59,871 nucleotides of DNA from Terriglobia bacterium (GCA_020073395.1 JAIQFF010000012.1:1-59871), one strand, 5' to 3'. Counted from the stretch's first letter, positions 23,066 through 31,899 are shown. Notes: generated by a model not told the origin, from the sequence alone. Program-made: numbers and translations.

Positions 23066-25889
23066 TGACAGCCTTCCTTGTCAGCGGGAAATCCAGGTAA
23101 AAGGTTGTGCCTCGTCCGGGATGGCTTTCCACTCGAATCTTCCCAGCATGTTCCTGAATGATGCCGTAGGTCACGGAGAGGCCCAGTCCCGTGCCTTTGC
23201 CCTGGTCTTCACGCGGTGCCGCTTTGGTGGTGAAAAACGGGTCGTAGATGCGCTGGATGTGCTCCTGCGCGATACCGGTGCCGGTGTCGGACACGACCAC
23301 GCTGACCCCGTCCCCGTTGGACGTGGCGACGCGCAGCGTTCCACCCTCCGGCATGGCGTCCCGCGCGTTCAGGAACAGGTTCAGGAAAACTTGCTGCAGG
23401 CGTCCCGGATTGCCGCTGATCAGCGGCAGGTGGTCGGCCAGTTCGTCTTCCACCCTGATCTTGGTGATCTTGAACTGGTGCTCCAGCAGAGCCATGGTGT
23501 CGGCGATGATCTTGTTAACGTTCACCTCGGTAAATTCCGTGCCGCTGGTGCGCGAGAAATTCAGCAGGTTGTTCACAATCTCCGAGGCCCGGAAGGTCTG
23601 CCGGGTAATTTTCTCGAGCAACCCGCCTTTTTGCGGATCGTCCTGCAGTTGTTTCGAGAGCATCTGGGCGTAGGAGGAAATGACGGCCAGCGGAGTATTG
23701 ACTTCGTGCGCCACCCCGGCCGCCAGTAGGCCGATTGAAGAAAGCTTGTCCGCCTGGGAGAGTTGCGATTCCAGGCCGACGCGTTCCGTGATGTCGTCCA
23801 CGATGATCAGCCGCCCGATCACGTTGAACTTCCGGGTGACCAGGGGCGCGATGGCGACATTCACAATGCGGCTCTCGCCCGTGGGCGTGGCCAGGCGGAA
23901 CTTGTACAGGTTGTTGATGCCCGGGTTCTGCCGCACCCGGTAGAACTCTTCCACGAACTCCGCAGGAAATACCTCGCTCAACGGTCGGGTCAGCGCCTGC
24001 CAGCGGGGCAGGGCGTACATGACTTCCATCTGCGAGTTCCAGGATTCGATGCGGTCCGCCAGGTCCACCGCCATCACGCCCACGTTGATCGACTCAACAA
24101 TGTTCTCGTTGAAGTCCTTCAGGCGTTCGTATTCGGTGACTTTCTGTTCGAGCGAGGCGTACAGGCGCGCATTCTGGATGGCGATACCGATATAGCCGGC
24201 CAGAGTTTCCAGCAGCTCAACGTCTTCGCTGGTTAGGAAATCGCCTTCCACCGTCTTGCCCAGGCCGAGGAAAGCAATCGTCCGTTGCTGGGCGCGGCAG
24301 GGAATGTAGTAGTTCAGGTCCAGCCGGGCGATGGTCTGTTGCGCGCTGGCTGTCTCGCGCGGGACCTGGTGGACGTTTTCCAGGAAAAGATGTCCCTCCT
24401 CAGTCTCCGGCCGGGGTGCGCTGAGGAAGTTCAGGTCCAGGCCGCTGGTCTGGGTCATGCCGAAAGACTTGGCTAGCACAAACTGCGGGGGCTCGCCGGC
24501 GGAGAGGAAAATCGCCATGCGATCGACCAGCAAGGTGCGCGACAGGCGATCGACCACCGAACTCAGCATCATGTCGAGATCGGTTTCCGAGCTGAGCTCG
24601 CGACCGAATTCGATCAGCGTCTTACGATAGTCGTAGCGGGTGCGATAGAAGAACTGGTCAATCCGCTCCTGGATCCATTTGCGCACCGGATCAAACAGCA
24701 AGGCTGTGACCACCATCGCCAGGACCAGGCCCACAGGTCCCGAACTCGGTACCTGGGTGTGGACCAGTTCGGCCACTCCGGCCACCACCGCGAAATAAAC
24801 CCCTACAATCGCGGCCGCCGCCAGCGTGTACACCATGCCGCGCTTGAAAATCAGGTCTACGTCCATCAAGCGGTAACGGAAGATGGCGTATCCAAAAGTC
24901 AGGGGCAGCAGGCCCAGCGACAGCACGGACACCTTCATCGCCGAGCTCGGCATCGATCCCGTCAAATAAGGAATTACGTAGAACAGAGTGAAGGGCGCGA
25001 TCGCCAGAATGGTGCCGCGCGTCACCCACTTGAGTTGCTGCCGAAGGATCGGCGTGCTGGCCCGGCGGTAGCTGTCCCACAGGACCGCAGCCGCGATCAC
25101 GAAGAACAAGGCCAGGTAGCCCATCTGTACCCGGTCGAGGTTCCAGCGCACCCGCTCACTTGCCTTCAACACCCGGAGCGCGAGGATGTGCATTCCCAGC
25201 AGCAGCGCCCCAGGTACATAAATCGCCGGGACGATCCAGCGATGCTTGCGGACAAAGTTGCGCTTCTCCGGAAAGGTCAGGACGAAATGCAGAAACAACG
25301 CCGGCTGCAGCAGCCAGGCCGTCACGTTCCACCAGTAAATCGTCCAGTCAAACTGGTTCAGTTTCCCGGTGAACTTGAAGGCGTAAAAGATAAACGAAAC
25401 CAGGCAGAAGATATAGAAATGCGTTGAACTCGGCGCGGTCCAGCGCCGCAGCAAAACATAAAGCCCGATGCCCAGGTAGATCAGCGCGATGAAGCGCAGC
25501 CAGTAATTCAGCGAGCGCTCGGCGGGAATCAAAATCACTGTCGTATCCAGCGGGACTGACTGCCGGACCAGGGAATAAGTCGCCTTCGACCACGCCCCTA
25601 CGCGGTAAACTTGTCGCATCCGGGCGGTGGTGTCTTTCACATCATGCTGGTTGATCGCGGTCAGCCGGTCGCCAACCCGAATGCCGGCTTTATCGCCGGG
25701 CCCGTTCGGCTCCACTCGCTTCGCCACCACACCGCTGTCGTTTCCCGTTTGTTCCATCCACCAAATGCCGTCGGAGGGGATCTGGAACTCAGCTTCCTTC
25801 TGGAAATTGATCCAGGCCAGGATTACTGCAGCCGTGGTAAGAAGAATCAGCAGACCGGCAGTAAAACGGATTTGGAAGTCCCGGTTCAT
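23058..25889 (-). CDS. membrane sensor histidine kinase with PDZ, multi-TM, GAF and PAS domains
   Basis: 943 residues from the ATG at 25889 (MNRDFQIRFTAG); a TTG start at 25970 would add 27 residues. Residues about 10-27 are a membrane segment. A PDZ-like domain follows (about 50-110, GVVAKRVEPNGPGDKAGIRVGDRL), outside the membrane. About seven further membrane segments span 130-395. A GAF domain is about 430-580, and a PAS domain about 600-715. HisKA has VAHEVNTPLAVISSYAQML with His728. HATPase has NLFLNARDAM, SDTGTGIAQE and GKGTGLGLSVTYG. It should autophosphorylate and transfer to the NtrC-type regulator whose start it overlaps. The periplasmic PDZ beside a multi-TM sensor suggests response to an envelope signal, perhaps a protein end or proteolysis product; that part is inference. 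Confidence 0.93.
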   Translation of the reverse strand: MNRDFQIRFTAGLLILLTTAAVILAWINFQKEAEFQIPSDGIWWMEQTGNDSGVVAKRVEPNGPGDKAGIRVGDRLTAINQHDVKDTTARMRQVYRVGAWSKATYSLVRQSVPLDTTVILIPAERSLNYWLRFIALIYLGIGLYVLLRRWTAPSSTHFYIFCLVSFIFYAFKFTGKLNQFDWTIYWWNVTAWLLQPALFLHFVLTFPEKRNFVRKHRWIVPAIYVPGALLLGMHILALRVLKASERVRWNLDRVQMGYLALFFVIAAAVLWDSYRRASTPILRQQLKWVTRGTILAIAPFTLFYVIPYLTGSMPSSAMKVSVLSLGLLPLTFGYAIFRYRLMDVDLIFKRGMVYTLAAAAIVGVYFAVVAGVAELVHTQVPSSGPVGLVLAMVVTALLFDPVRKWIQERIDQFFYRTRYDYRKTLIEFGRELSSETDLDMMLSSVVDRLSRTLLVDRMAIFLSAGEPPQFVLAKSFGMTQTSGLDLNFLSAPRPETEEGHLFLENVHQVPRETASAQQTIARLDLNYYIPCRAQQRTIAFLGLGKTVEGDFLTSEDVELLETLAGYIGIAIQNARLYASLEQKVTEYERLKDFNENIVESINVGVMAVDLADRIESWNSQMEVMYALPRWQALTRPLSEVFPAEFVEEFYRVRQNPGINNLYKFRLATPTGESRIVNVAIAPLVTRKFNVIGRLIIVDDITERVGLESQLSQADKLSSIGLLAAGVAHEVNTPLAVISSYAQMLSKQLQDDPQKGGLLEKITRQTFRASEIVNNLLNFSRTSGTEFTEVNVNKIIADTMALLEHQFKITKIRVEDELADHLPLISGNPGRLQQVFLNLFLNARDAMPEGGTLRVATSNGDGVSVVVSDTGTGIAQEHIQRIYDPFFTTKAAPREDQGKGTGLGLSVTYGIIQEHAGKIRVESHPGRGTTFYLDFPLTRKAVNV

Positions 25890-26103
25890 CGACCGCAACG
25901 GCTCCTGTGTCGGGGCGGGGGGAAAACCCGATTGATGGTTCAGCACGTCGGGGGCCACGACAGGGCGCAAGGGAGAACCTCTAACCTATTTCAAGGAAAA
26001 GACTTCACCGATTATAGAAGCCCTGTAGATGTAAAGCTATGCTTTTTGGAATCCTTCTGTGGTGTTTGGTAACTCCATACACAGCAGAAGCTTAGTAGGC
26101 AGA

Positions 26104-26237
26104 GTCGGGACCGTGTGGGGCCGGGTCTTCGACCACCCCGGCCCTGCCGAGCGAAGCTCGGCAGCGCGGTCATCGAGATCCCGGCACCGAGCCGTCGAGC
26201 TTCCCTCGACCCGGCCGGCCCCACACGAGAGTCCCGG
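26104..26237. repeat. palindromic element, GTGTGGGGCCGG type (family H)
   Basis: The left arm gtcgggaccgtgtggggccg and right arm ending ccccacacgagagtcccgg are inverted copies with a few mismatches. An inner perfect hairpin is CTGCCGAGC-GAA-GCTCGGCAG. It lies in the 383-bp gap between the divergent kinase and aminotransferase genes, unlike most other elements, which lie at gene 3' ends. The rest of the gap (25890-26103) has an AT-rich stretch near 26010-26050 but no gene that I can support. Confidence 0.7.
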
Positions 26238-26272
26238 TTTGAGCCCAGTCCGTCTAGAATATTGGGATTCTT

Positions 26273-27475
26273 ATGACCCTGACCGACGAAATCATCGAGC
26301 GCGAGCGCCGTTTCCTGCTGCCCACCTACAACCGCTATCCCATCGCCCTTGACCGCGGCAAAGGCGTGTTCCTGTACGACTGCGAAGGCAAGCGCTATCT
26401 GGATTTCGTGGCCGGCCTGGGAGTGAACGCGCTCGGTCACGCCCATCCCCGGGTGGTGAAGGTCATTCGTGAGCAAGCAGCGCGGGCGATCCACTTCTCC
26501 AATCTCTACTACAACGAGTATCAGGGACGCCTGGCCGAGAAACTCTGTCAACTTTCGGGGCTGGATCGCGCTTTTTTTTCAAACAGCGGCACCGAGGCCA
26601 TCGAAGGCTCGATCAAGCTGGCCCGTTTGGCGGGACATCGCGCGGGCGGCGAAGCCAAGAGTCAACTGGTGGCTCTCGAGGGTTCGTATCACGGACGAAC
26701 TTTTGGTGCTATGTCGCTCACCGGGCAGGACAAGTATCGCAAGGGCTTCGAACCCATGCTCGAAGACGTCAAGTTTGTGCCGCGTAATGATCTCGAAGCC
26801 CTGCGTGCCGCCATGAACGACCAAACTTGTGCCCTGGTGCTCGAGCCGATTTTCGGTGAGGGCGGCATCCACGAATGTTCGACCGACTTCCTGCGCGAGT
26901 GCCGGGTGCTGGCCGATCGCCATCGCGCCGCCCTGATCTTCGACGAAATCCAATGTGGACTCGGTCGGACCGGAACCATCTTCGCGTTCCAGGCTTTCGT
27001 AGTAACGCCCGACATCGTCGCTATCGCCAAACCAATTGCGGCGGGTCTGCCGCTGGGTGCATTTCTGGCTCGGGAAGAATTCGCCACTGCGATTTCCGCA
27101 GGCCAACACGGGACCACTTTCGGAGGAGGTCCCCTGGCTTGTCGTGTGGCGCTCGAATACCTGGCGATTGTGGAAGAAGAAAAGTTGCTGGAAAACGTGT
27201 TGCATGTGGGAGGTTACCTGCAGGAACAGTTGAAGTCTCTGGCCGCGCGCCATGCGGCGGTGCAGGAGGTTCGGGGACGCGGGCTGATTCAGGGTCTGCA
27301 GCTGGCCATCCCGGCGCGTCCTATCGTCGAACAAGCGCTGGCCGAGGGTGTGCTCTTCAACAGCACCCAGGATACGGTGCTGCGTTTTCTGCCCCCGTTT
27401 CTGCTGCAGGTAAAGCATGTGGATAAAGGCATGCGGGTTCTCAAGAAACTATTGCGCAAGAAACGGGCGGCATAG
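26273..27475 (+). CDS. argD: acetylornithine-type class III aminotransferase (ArgD-like)
   Basis: 400 residues. PLP fold type I, class III: YDCEGKRYLDFVAGLGVNALGHAHP at the N-terminus, FSNSGTEAIEGSIKLAR (phosphate-binding turn), LEGSYHGRTFGAMSLTG, LIFDEIQCGLGRTG (cofactor Asp), IAKPIAAGLPLGAFLAREE (Schiff-base Lys), HGTTFGGGPLACRVALEYL and GRGLIQGLQL. ArgD transaminates N-acetylglutamate semialdehyde in arginine synthesis, and often also acts in lysine synthesis. Closest fit is ArgD, but related 4-aminobutyrate or acetyl-lysine transaminases cannot be excluded. No other arg gene is adjacent. A TAGAAT box at 26255-26260 lies 12 nt before the ATG and no Shine-Dalgarno is seen, so the leader would be only about 5-6 nt. 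Confidence 0.88.
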   Translation: MTLTDEIIERERRFLLPTYNRYPIALDRGKGVFLYDCEGKRYLDFVAGLGVNALGHAHPRVVKVIREQAARAIHFSNLYYNEYQGRLAEKLCQLSGLDRAFFSNSGTEAIEGSIKLARLAGHRAGGEAKSQLVALEGSYHGRTFGAMSLTGQDKYRKGFEPMLEDVKFVPRNDLEALRAAMNDQTCALVLEPIFGEGGIHECSTDFLRECRVLADRHRAALIFDEIQCGLGRTGTIFAFQAFVVTPDIVAIAKPIAAGLPLGAFLAREEFATAISAGQHGTTFGGGPLACRVALEYLAIVEEEKLLENVLHVGGYLQEQLKSLAARHAAVQEVRGRGLIQGLQLAIPARPIVEQALAEGVLFNSTQDTVLRFLPPFLLQVKHVDKGMRVLKKLLRKKRAA

Positions 27476-27526
27476 CGGCTAGTTTTTGTCCGTTCCTTCG
27501 AGCCAAAATGAAGACTCGAACCCGAC

Positions 27527-27563
27527 AAAAAAAGTGCGGAGAGCCCGAGCTCTCCGCAAAAAA
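27527..27563 (-). terminator. intrinsic-terminator-like hairpin on the minus strand
   Basis: Perfect 9-bp stem (gcggagagc / gctctccgc, loop ccga) with an A7 run on its left and an A6 run on its right as written on the plus strand. Read on the minus strand it is a hairpin followed by AC and seven T, as in an intrinsic terminator. No minus-strand gene was found to its right. Confidence 0.5.
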
Positions 27564-27636
27564 GCAATAGAAGCGATATCAATTACATAGAGGATTGCAG
27601 TCGTTGTGGAGTTGTCCAGCGTAGAAATAAACCACG

Positions 27637-28524
27637 GTGAATAACCAACAGGAGAGCCAAGTCCGGCTGCAGACTGCAATCCCGGTCGAGGAGCGCTGGT
27701 TCGTCCTTGACGGCCACCGCATGCGCTACCTGTGCAGCGGTTCTGGCCCGCCGTTGCTCCTGTTGCATGGATTGCTCGGGTATTCTTTCTCCTGGCGATT
27801 CGCCCTGCCGCTCCTCGCTGAGAAGGCAACGGTATATGCGGTCGATATGCCGGGTGTGGGTTTTTCCGACCGGCCTCCCCATGCCAGTGGCAGCCTGCGT
27901 GCCCACGCCGAGCGTCTGCTGCGTTTTATGGACGGCGTGGGCGTCGAGTCCTGCGATCTGCTGGGAACGTCGCATGGGGGCGCTGTTGCGATGATGGCCG
28001 CGTCTCTGGCCCCGGAGCGTGTGCGGAGCCTGATTCTGGTTGCTCCCGTGAACCCCTGGTCGGCCCACGGCCGGCGGCTGGCGCCCTTTCTGAGCAGCGC
28101 GCCGGTTTCGTGGCTGCTCCTCCGCCTCGGACCGTGCCTGGGAATTGTCCACGACGCTTTGCTGCGACGCCTTTACGGGGACCCTCAGCGCATCCGTCCG
28201 GGCACCCTCGCCGGATACTCTGCTCCTTTCAGAATTCCCGGTACCCTCAACTACGGCCTGGGCGTCGTGAGGTCATGGAACCGTGATCTTGAGGAACTGG
28301 AATCGGCCCTCCCCCGCATCGCCGAGATCCCCATCCTGCTGCTCTGGGGCAGCAAGGATGCGGCGGTGAGTCCAGCGTCGGCGGAGCAGTTGCGACAGCA
28401 GTTCAGGCATTGTCAGGTCGAGGTATTTGACGGCGTCGGCCACTTGCCCTACGAAGAAGTTCCCGAAGCATTCAACGCATCGGTGATCTCATTTCTGGGC
28501 AGAAATCTTGCGGGACCCGGCTGA
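27637..28524 (+). CDS. alpha/beta hydrolase
   Basis: 295 residues from a GTG start. Core alpha/beta fold: PPLLLLHGLLGYSFSWR (oxyanion HG), YAVDMPGVGFSDRP, nucleophile elbow GTSHGGAVAMM (Ser at about 112), acid Asp in LLWGSKDAAVS, and catalytic His in VFDGVGHLPYEE near the C-terminus. All triad parts are visible. A cap region about 140-225 is hydrophobic. No signal peptide. Substrate unknown; many such enzymes are esterases or lipases. It is the first of three plus-strand genes before a gap (with PGPGW and DUF58 proteins), but function is probably separate. GTG start has no clear Shine-Dalgarno; a TAGAAA lies about 9 nt upstream. Confidence 0.85.
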   Translation: MNNQQESQVRLQTAIPVEERWFVLDGHRMRYLCSGSGPPLLLLHGLLGYSFSWRFALPLLAEKATVYAVDMPGVGFSDRPPHASGSLRAHAERLLRFMDGVGVESCDLLGTSHGGAVAMMAASLAPERVRSLILVAPVNPWSAHGRRLAPFLSSAPVSWLLLRLGPCLGIVHDALLRRLYGDPQRIRPGTLAGYSAPFRIPGTLNYGLGVVRSWNRDLEELESALPRIAEIPILLLWGSKDAAVSPASAEQLRQQFRHCQVEVFDGVGHLPYEEVPEAFNASVISFLGRNLAGPG

Positions 28525-28591
28525 CATATTTCCGCCACAACCCCCGCACGCCTGATACCTTGAAGGCAGACGAACACCGAGCCTTTCTGCC

Positions 28592-28861
28592 TTGACATCC
28601 GGCACCAAGCGAATCCTGATTCTGATCGTAGGCTGGGCTTTCATCCTGCTCGGAATCGTCGGCCTGTTTCTGCCCATCCTGCAGGGTGTGCTGTTCCTGC
28701 TGGTAGGTCTGATAATTCTGTCCTCGGAATATGTGTGGGCCCATCGCCTGTTGACCAGGCTGCGGGAACGCTTCCCCAAGATGGGACGCACGGCGGACCA
28801 GGCCACCGCAAAGGCAGCGGCTTGGTTACGGCGGATTTCTGGTCTAGGCAAAACGGATTGA
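28592..28861 (+). CDS. small PGPGW-like membrane protein
   Basis: 89 residues from a TTG start. Two hydrophobic segments (ILILIVGWAFILLGIVGLFL and VLFLLVGLIILSSEYVW) are separated by PILQG, followed by a basic helical tail (RLLTRLRERFPKM). This matches the layout of the PGPGW/DUF454-type small membrane proteins, whose function is not known. Start is uncertain as no clear ribosome site was seen. It lies between an alpha/beta hydrolase and the DUF58 gene in the same direction, with short gaps. Confidence 0.6.
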   Translation: MTSGTKRILILIVGWAFILLGIVGLFLPILQGVLFLLVGLIILSSEYVWAHRLLTRLRERFPKMGRTADQATAKAAAWLRRISGLGKTD

Positions 28862-28906
28862 TGCACTATCGGCGCGGTGCTAACCTCGAACCATCGAATT
28901 GCGCAC

Positions 28907-30343
28907 ATGGCTGACCCCGTAATATCGGCTGCGCTGGCCTCCACCGGCGCTCGGTCCCGCAGCCGGCTCCTGCGTTTCGAGATTCCTGAAATCTGGATGC
29001 GCTTCTTGCTGGCCCTGCTGGGACTGGTTCTGGCTTTTGCAGCCGCCCTCTTCTCCACGGTCGCGCGTGAATCGGGTAGCCTCTGGACCACGGTAATCCT
29101 GGCTTCGATCGCGCTGACCCTGGCGGTGGTGGTGGGCCTGACCACGGTTCCATATCTGGCACGCCGGGTTGCGGGCGGCCGGGTCCGCGATGCCTTCAAC
29201 TACGACGTGACCGGGGTGGGAATCATCTACGTCGTGAGTGTCCTGTTGATCGGGGTTGCGGCCCTGAACACAGGCAACAACCTGCTCTACGTGATTGTGG
29301 CGGCAATGCTGGCAGCCATCCTGGTATCGGGCGTGGCGTCGGCGATCGTCCTGCGCGATCTGGAATTGGATGTCCGTCTGCCCGAACAGGTTTTTGCCGG
29401 CCGTCCGACGCTGGGGAAAATCGTGATCCGGAACCGCCGGCGATGGCTGCCTTCATTCTCCATCAGCGTGGTTCCACTCAGGCAGAAGCATTCGCGGCAA
29501 TGGCAATGGGTGCCAACCACCTTTGGCTTCCCACCGGGGCAGCCTCCTGCCACACAATGGGTGAGATTGCCCGACCGCCAGTTGCGCCGGGTTGCCGATG
29601 GTGCTGCGGCTCCGCCCGGCATCTTTACGGAGTCGGCATATTTCCCCTACATTCCCGCAGCTTCTGAACTCGCCGCTGAGTTGGAACTCTGCTTCCCGCG
29701 CCGCGGACGCTATCAACAGAACAGCTTCGGTCTGGCCACCCGCTTTCCCTTTGCCTTCCTCACCAAGACGCGACGCGTGGCTTTGGCCCGCGAGATACTG
29801 GTGTACCCGGCGGTAGAACATACTGACGAATTCTTTGACGTGCTCCCGCTGATCACCGGCGAATTTGAAGCCTTTGCCCGGGGCCGCGGCGACGACCTGT
29901 ATCTCATTCGGGAGTACATGCCGGAGGATTCAGCCCGCCATGTGGACTGGAAGGCGACCGCCAAGTCCGGGTCGCTGAAAGTTCGCGAGTTCAGTCGCGA
30001 GGACGAACGCAGGCTGCGCCTAGTTTTTGATAATCCGAGTCCGGGATCCGTTTCCGAACAGGCTTACGAAAACGCGGTGACCGTGGCCGCATCGTTGGGG
30101 TGGCGCTTCGCCGAAGGAAACGCCGAACTGTCTTTTGTGGCGCAGGGCTGCAAAGCCGGGGCAGACATTCATGACTTCCTGGCGTATCTGGCTATCGTCG
30201 ATCCCGTGGCTGCGCCGTCGCTGCTCGATAGCCTGGAAATTTCCGGCGAATACAACGTCATTCTCACCACTTGTCCGCACGTAACCATTCCCGCAAATCT
30301 TTGGGCCTGCTCTTACTTTATTTTCATCGGGCCCCAGAGCTGA
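28907..30343 (+). CDS. DUF58 family membrane protein
   Basis: 478 residues from the ATG at 28907; a GTG at 28877 would add ten residues. Several membrane segments lie within the first 165 residues (RFLLALLGLVLAFAAALFST, VILASIALTLAVVVGL, VGIIYVVSVLLIGVAALNTG, LLYVIVAAMLAAILVSGV). A long soluble region follows. The DUF58 core is near residues 330-380: GRGDDLYLIREYMPEDSARHVDWKATAKSG. DUF58 proteins often travel with MoxR ATPases and VWA proteins; none is present here. Function of DUF58 is not known. YPAVEHTDEFF precedes the core as usual for the family. Cytosolic or inner-membrane location is expected. Confidence 0.85.
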   Translation: MADPVISAALASTGARSRSRLLRFEIPEIWMRFLLALLGLVLAFAAALFSTVARESGSLWTTVILASIALTLAVVVGLTTVPYLARRVAGGRVRDAFNYDVTGVGIIYVVSVLLIGVAALNTGNNLLYVIVAAMLAAILVSGVASAIVLRDLELDVRLPEQVFAGRPTLGKIVIRNRRRWLPSFSISVVPLRQKHSRQWQWVPTTFGFPPGQPPATQWVRLPDRQLRRVADGAAAPPGIFTESAYFPYIPAASELAAELELCFPRRGRYQQNSFGLATRFPFAFLTKTRRVALAREILVYPAVEHTDEFFDVLPLITGEFEAFARGRGDDLYLIREYMPEDSARHVDWKATAKSGSLKVREFSREDERRLRLVFDNPSPGSVSEQAYENAVTVAASLGWRFAEGNAELSFVAQGCKAGADIHDFLAYLAIVDPVAAPSLLDSLEISGEYNVILTTCPHVTIPANLWACSYFIFIGPQS

Positions 30344-30408
30344 TCTCCAGCTCCAGGGGCGCAACAGACGGCGACGTGATTTGCTTCCTTCCCACCCCTT
30401 CAACACTG

Positions 30409-30562
30409 TGCCATCTTGAGGGGAGAGAGCGGGCTTGCTTGCGAGTATGTTCTCGGAGTCGAAAGACCTGCTGTTTGCCGGCGTCGGCAAGTGTCCCAGG
30501 CACTGAAGCCGCCGATTGCCCCCGGCAGCAAGCAGGTCCCTCGACTTCGCTCGGGATGACAG
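30409..30562. repeat. family B palindromic element, copy
   Basis: The left end tgccatcttgagggg and right end ctcgggatgacag are degraded versions of the terminal repeats at 19547. An inner inverted pair is GACCTGCTG ... CAGCAAGCAGGTC. The 374-bp gap 30344-30717 holds this element, then about 150 bp in which I see only the ribosome site GAGGTGA before the next gene. Confidence 0.7.
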
Positions 30563-30717
30563 AGCGGAGCAGGAATGAGGAATAAAGTTCTGGCCCGGAG
30601 CACCAAAAGCCCGATATCTTAGTGCAGCCGCAGCGCTACGGCCTGCATCCCAAGAATAGAGAAAAGAGAGACGCCGCTTTGCCTGGCCAGCCGAAACTTC
30701 AATGAGGTGAAAAAGAC

Positions 30718-31728
30718 ATGAATCGCAAATATATCCAGCTGGTGAGCACGGTGGCGATGTCTCTGGTTTTGGCGCTCGCTCCTTGGTCCGCGCTGGCGCA
30801 GAAGTCCCTGGAAATCCCTTCCGGGACTTCTATCCGAGTGCGGATGATTGACAACCTCAGCAGCGAGCAGACCCAGATGGGAGACACCTTCCGCGGTACC
30901 CTGGACGAGCCGATTGAAGTGAACGGACGAACGCTCTACCCCAAGGGGGCTGATGTCATCGGCCGCGTCACCGACGTGCATCCCACCGGCCGGCTCACTG
31001 AACCTGGAGAACTCGACCTGGTGCTGAACACCGTGAGCTCGGGAACTGTGGCGGCGTCCATCCATGTGGAGCCGCTGATCATCAAGGGCGAATCGCATTC
31101 TAAGAGCAACGTGACCAAGATCGGCGGCGGAGCCGCGTTGGGCGCCGTGATCGGGGCCATTGCCGGCGGAGGCAAAGGCGCAGCCATTGGGACCCTCGCG
31201 GGCGGTGCGGCCGGCACCGGCGCGGCTGCTGCCACCGGAAAAAAGCCGGCTATCGTCGAATCGGAAGCAGTGCTGACTTTTGTTACTTCCTCGGCCTCGG
31301 CGCCTGCTGCTCCGCCGCCTGCCTCGGCCCCCAATGAAGCATCGACCGCGCCCCCGCCTCCGGCTGCCTCCGATTCTCCTGCAACCATAGCTTCGGATTC
31401 GGCCACGGCACCGGATGACAGCGCTCATTTATTTACCCTGCGCGATCGCCGGTCGATTCGAAGCTGCGTGACCGAACATGCCTCCGATTTTGCAGCGGGC
31501 ACCACCCAGCGCCCGGAGCTGCCCTCCGGGTCGGAGCGCCAGATACACCGCGGGGGGAGCCTACCTTCCGAGGTTCAGAGCCAGGCCCAGTCCTTGCCTT
31601 TGGTCTGTGAAGAGCAGCTGCCCAAATTGCCCGGTGACCTCGAACGGGTCGTGTATGCTGGGCGGGTGTTGCTGATCGACAGCAAAGGCCAAGTGCTGGA
31701 CATGTTCTATCTCGATCAGAATCAGTAG
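30718..31728 (+). CDS. secreted/periplasmic glycine-zipper protein with conserved C-terminal domain
   Basis: 336 residues. Signal peptide (about 1-28) ends in ALAQ. Residues about 30-130 form a beta-rich domain (IPSGTSIRVRMIDNLSSEQTQ), in style like a soluble part of outer-membrane assembly proteins. A glycine-rich amphipathic segment (about 140-185, GGGAALGAVIGAIAGGG) is a glycine zipper that could insert in a membrane. A Pro/Ala/Ser-rich linker covers about 200-240. The C-terminus (about 245-336) is a distinct domain with two cysteines (SCVTEHASD and LVCEEQLPKLP) and ERVVYAGRVLLIDSKGQVLDMF. No known enzyme motif. A GAGGTGA ribosome site precedes the ATG. Role is unknown; location in the envelope is inferred from signal peptide and zipper. 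Confidence 0.72.
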   Translation: MNRKYIQLVSTVAMSLVLALAPWSALAQKSLEIPSGTSIRVRMIDNLSSEQTQMGDTFRGTLDEPIEVNGRTLYPKGADVIGRVTDVHPTGRLTEPGELDLVLNTVSSGTVAASIHVEPLIIKGESHSKSNVTKIGGGAALGAVIGAIAGGGKGAAIGTLAGGAAGTGAAAATGKKPAIVESEAVLTFVTSSASAPAAPPPASAPNEASTAPPPPAASDSPATIASDSATAPDDSAHLFTLRDRRSIRSCVTEHASDFAAGTTQRPELPSGSERQIHRGGSLPSEVQSQAQSLPLVCEEQLPKLPGDLERVVYAGRVLLIDSKGQVLDMFYLDQNQ

Positions 31729-31864
31729 TCTGATGGCACCACGCCGCACCGCGCGGCCACGGAGATGATGGCTTGTCAACGGCATGCGAGTAAGCTTAAT
31801 CGCGGGCTTCCGCGGATCGAAAACAACCGCGCCCGCGCGTAATTCAGCTCAAAAGGCCGGCTTG

Positions 31865-31899
31865 AGGTTATTCCGGTAACCATTACCGGCGATTACCTT
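31865..31899. promoter_or_regulatory. hyphenated dyad upstream of the membrane protein gene
   Basis: AGGTTATTCCGGTAA (31865-31879), CCA, then TTACCGGCGATTACCTT (31883-31899). The inner 7-bp arms CCGGTAA/TTACCGG are perfect; the outer parts match with a bulge and a mismatch. It lies about 105 bp before the TTG/ATG of the next gene and looks like an operator or a stable RNA stem. No terminator T-run follows. Confidence 0.4.

Noticed and set aside
25890..25970. TTG start of the histidine kinase at 25970
   Set aside because: The ATG at 25889 begins directly before the membrane segment and has an AGGAG site, though with long spacing; the longer form cannot be excluded.
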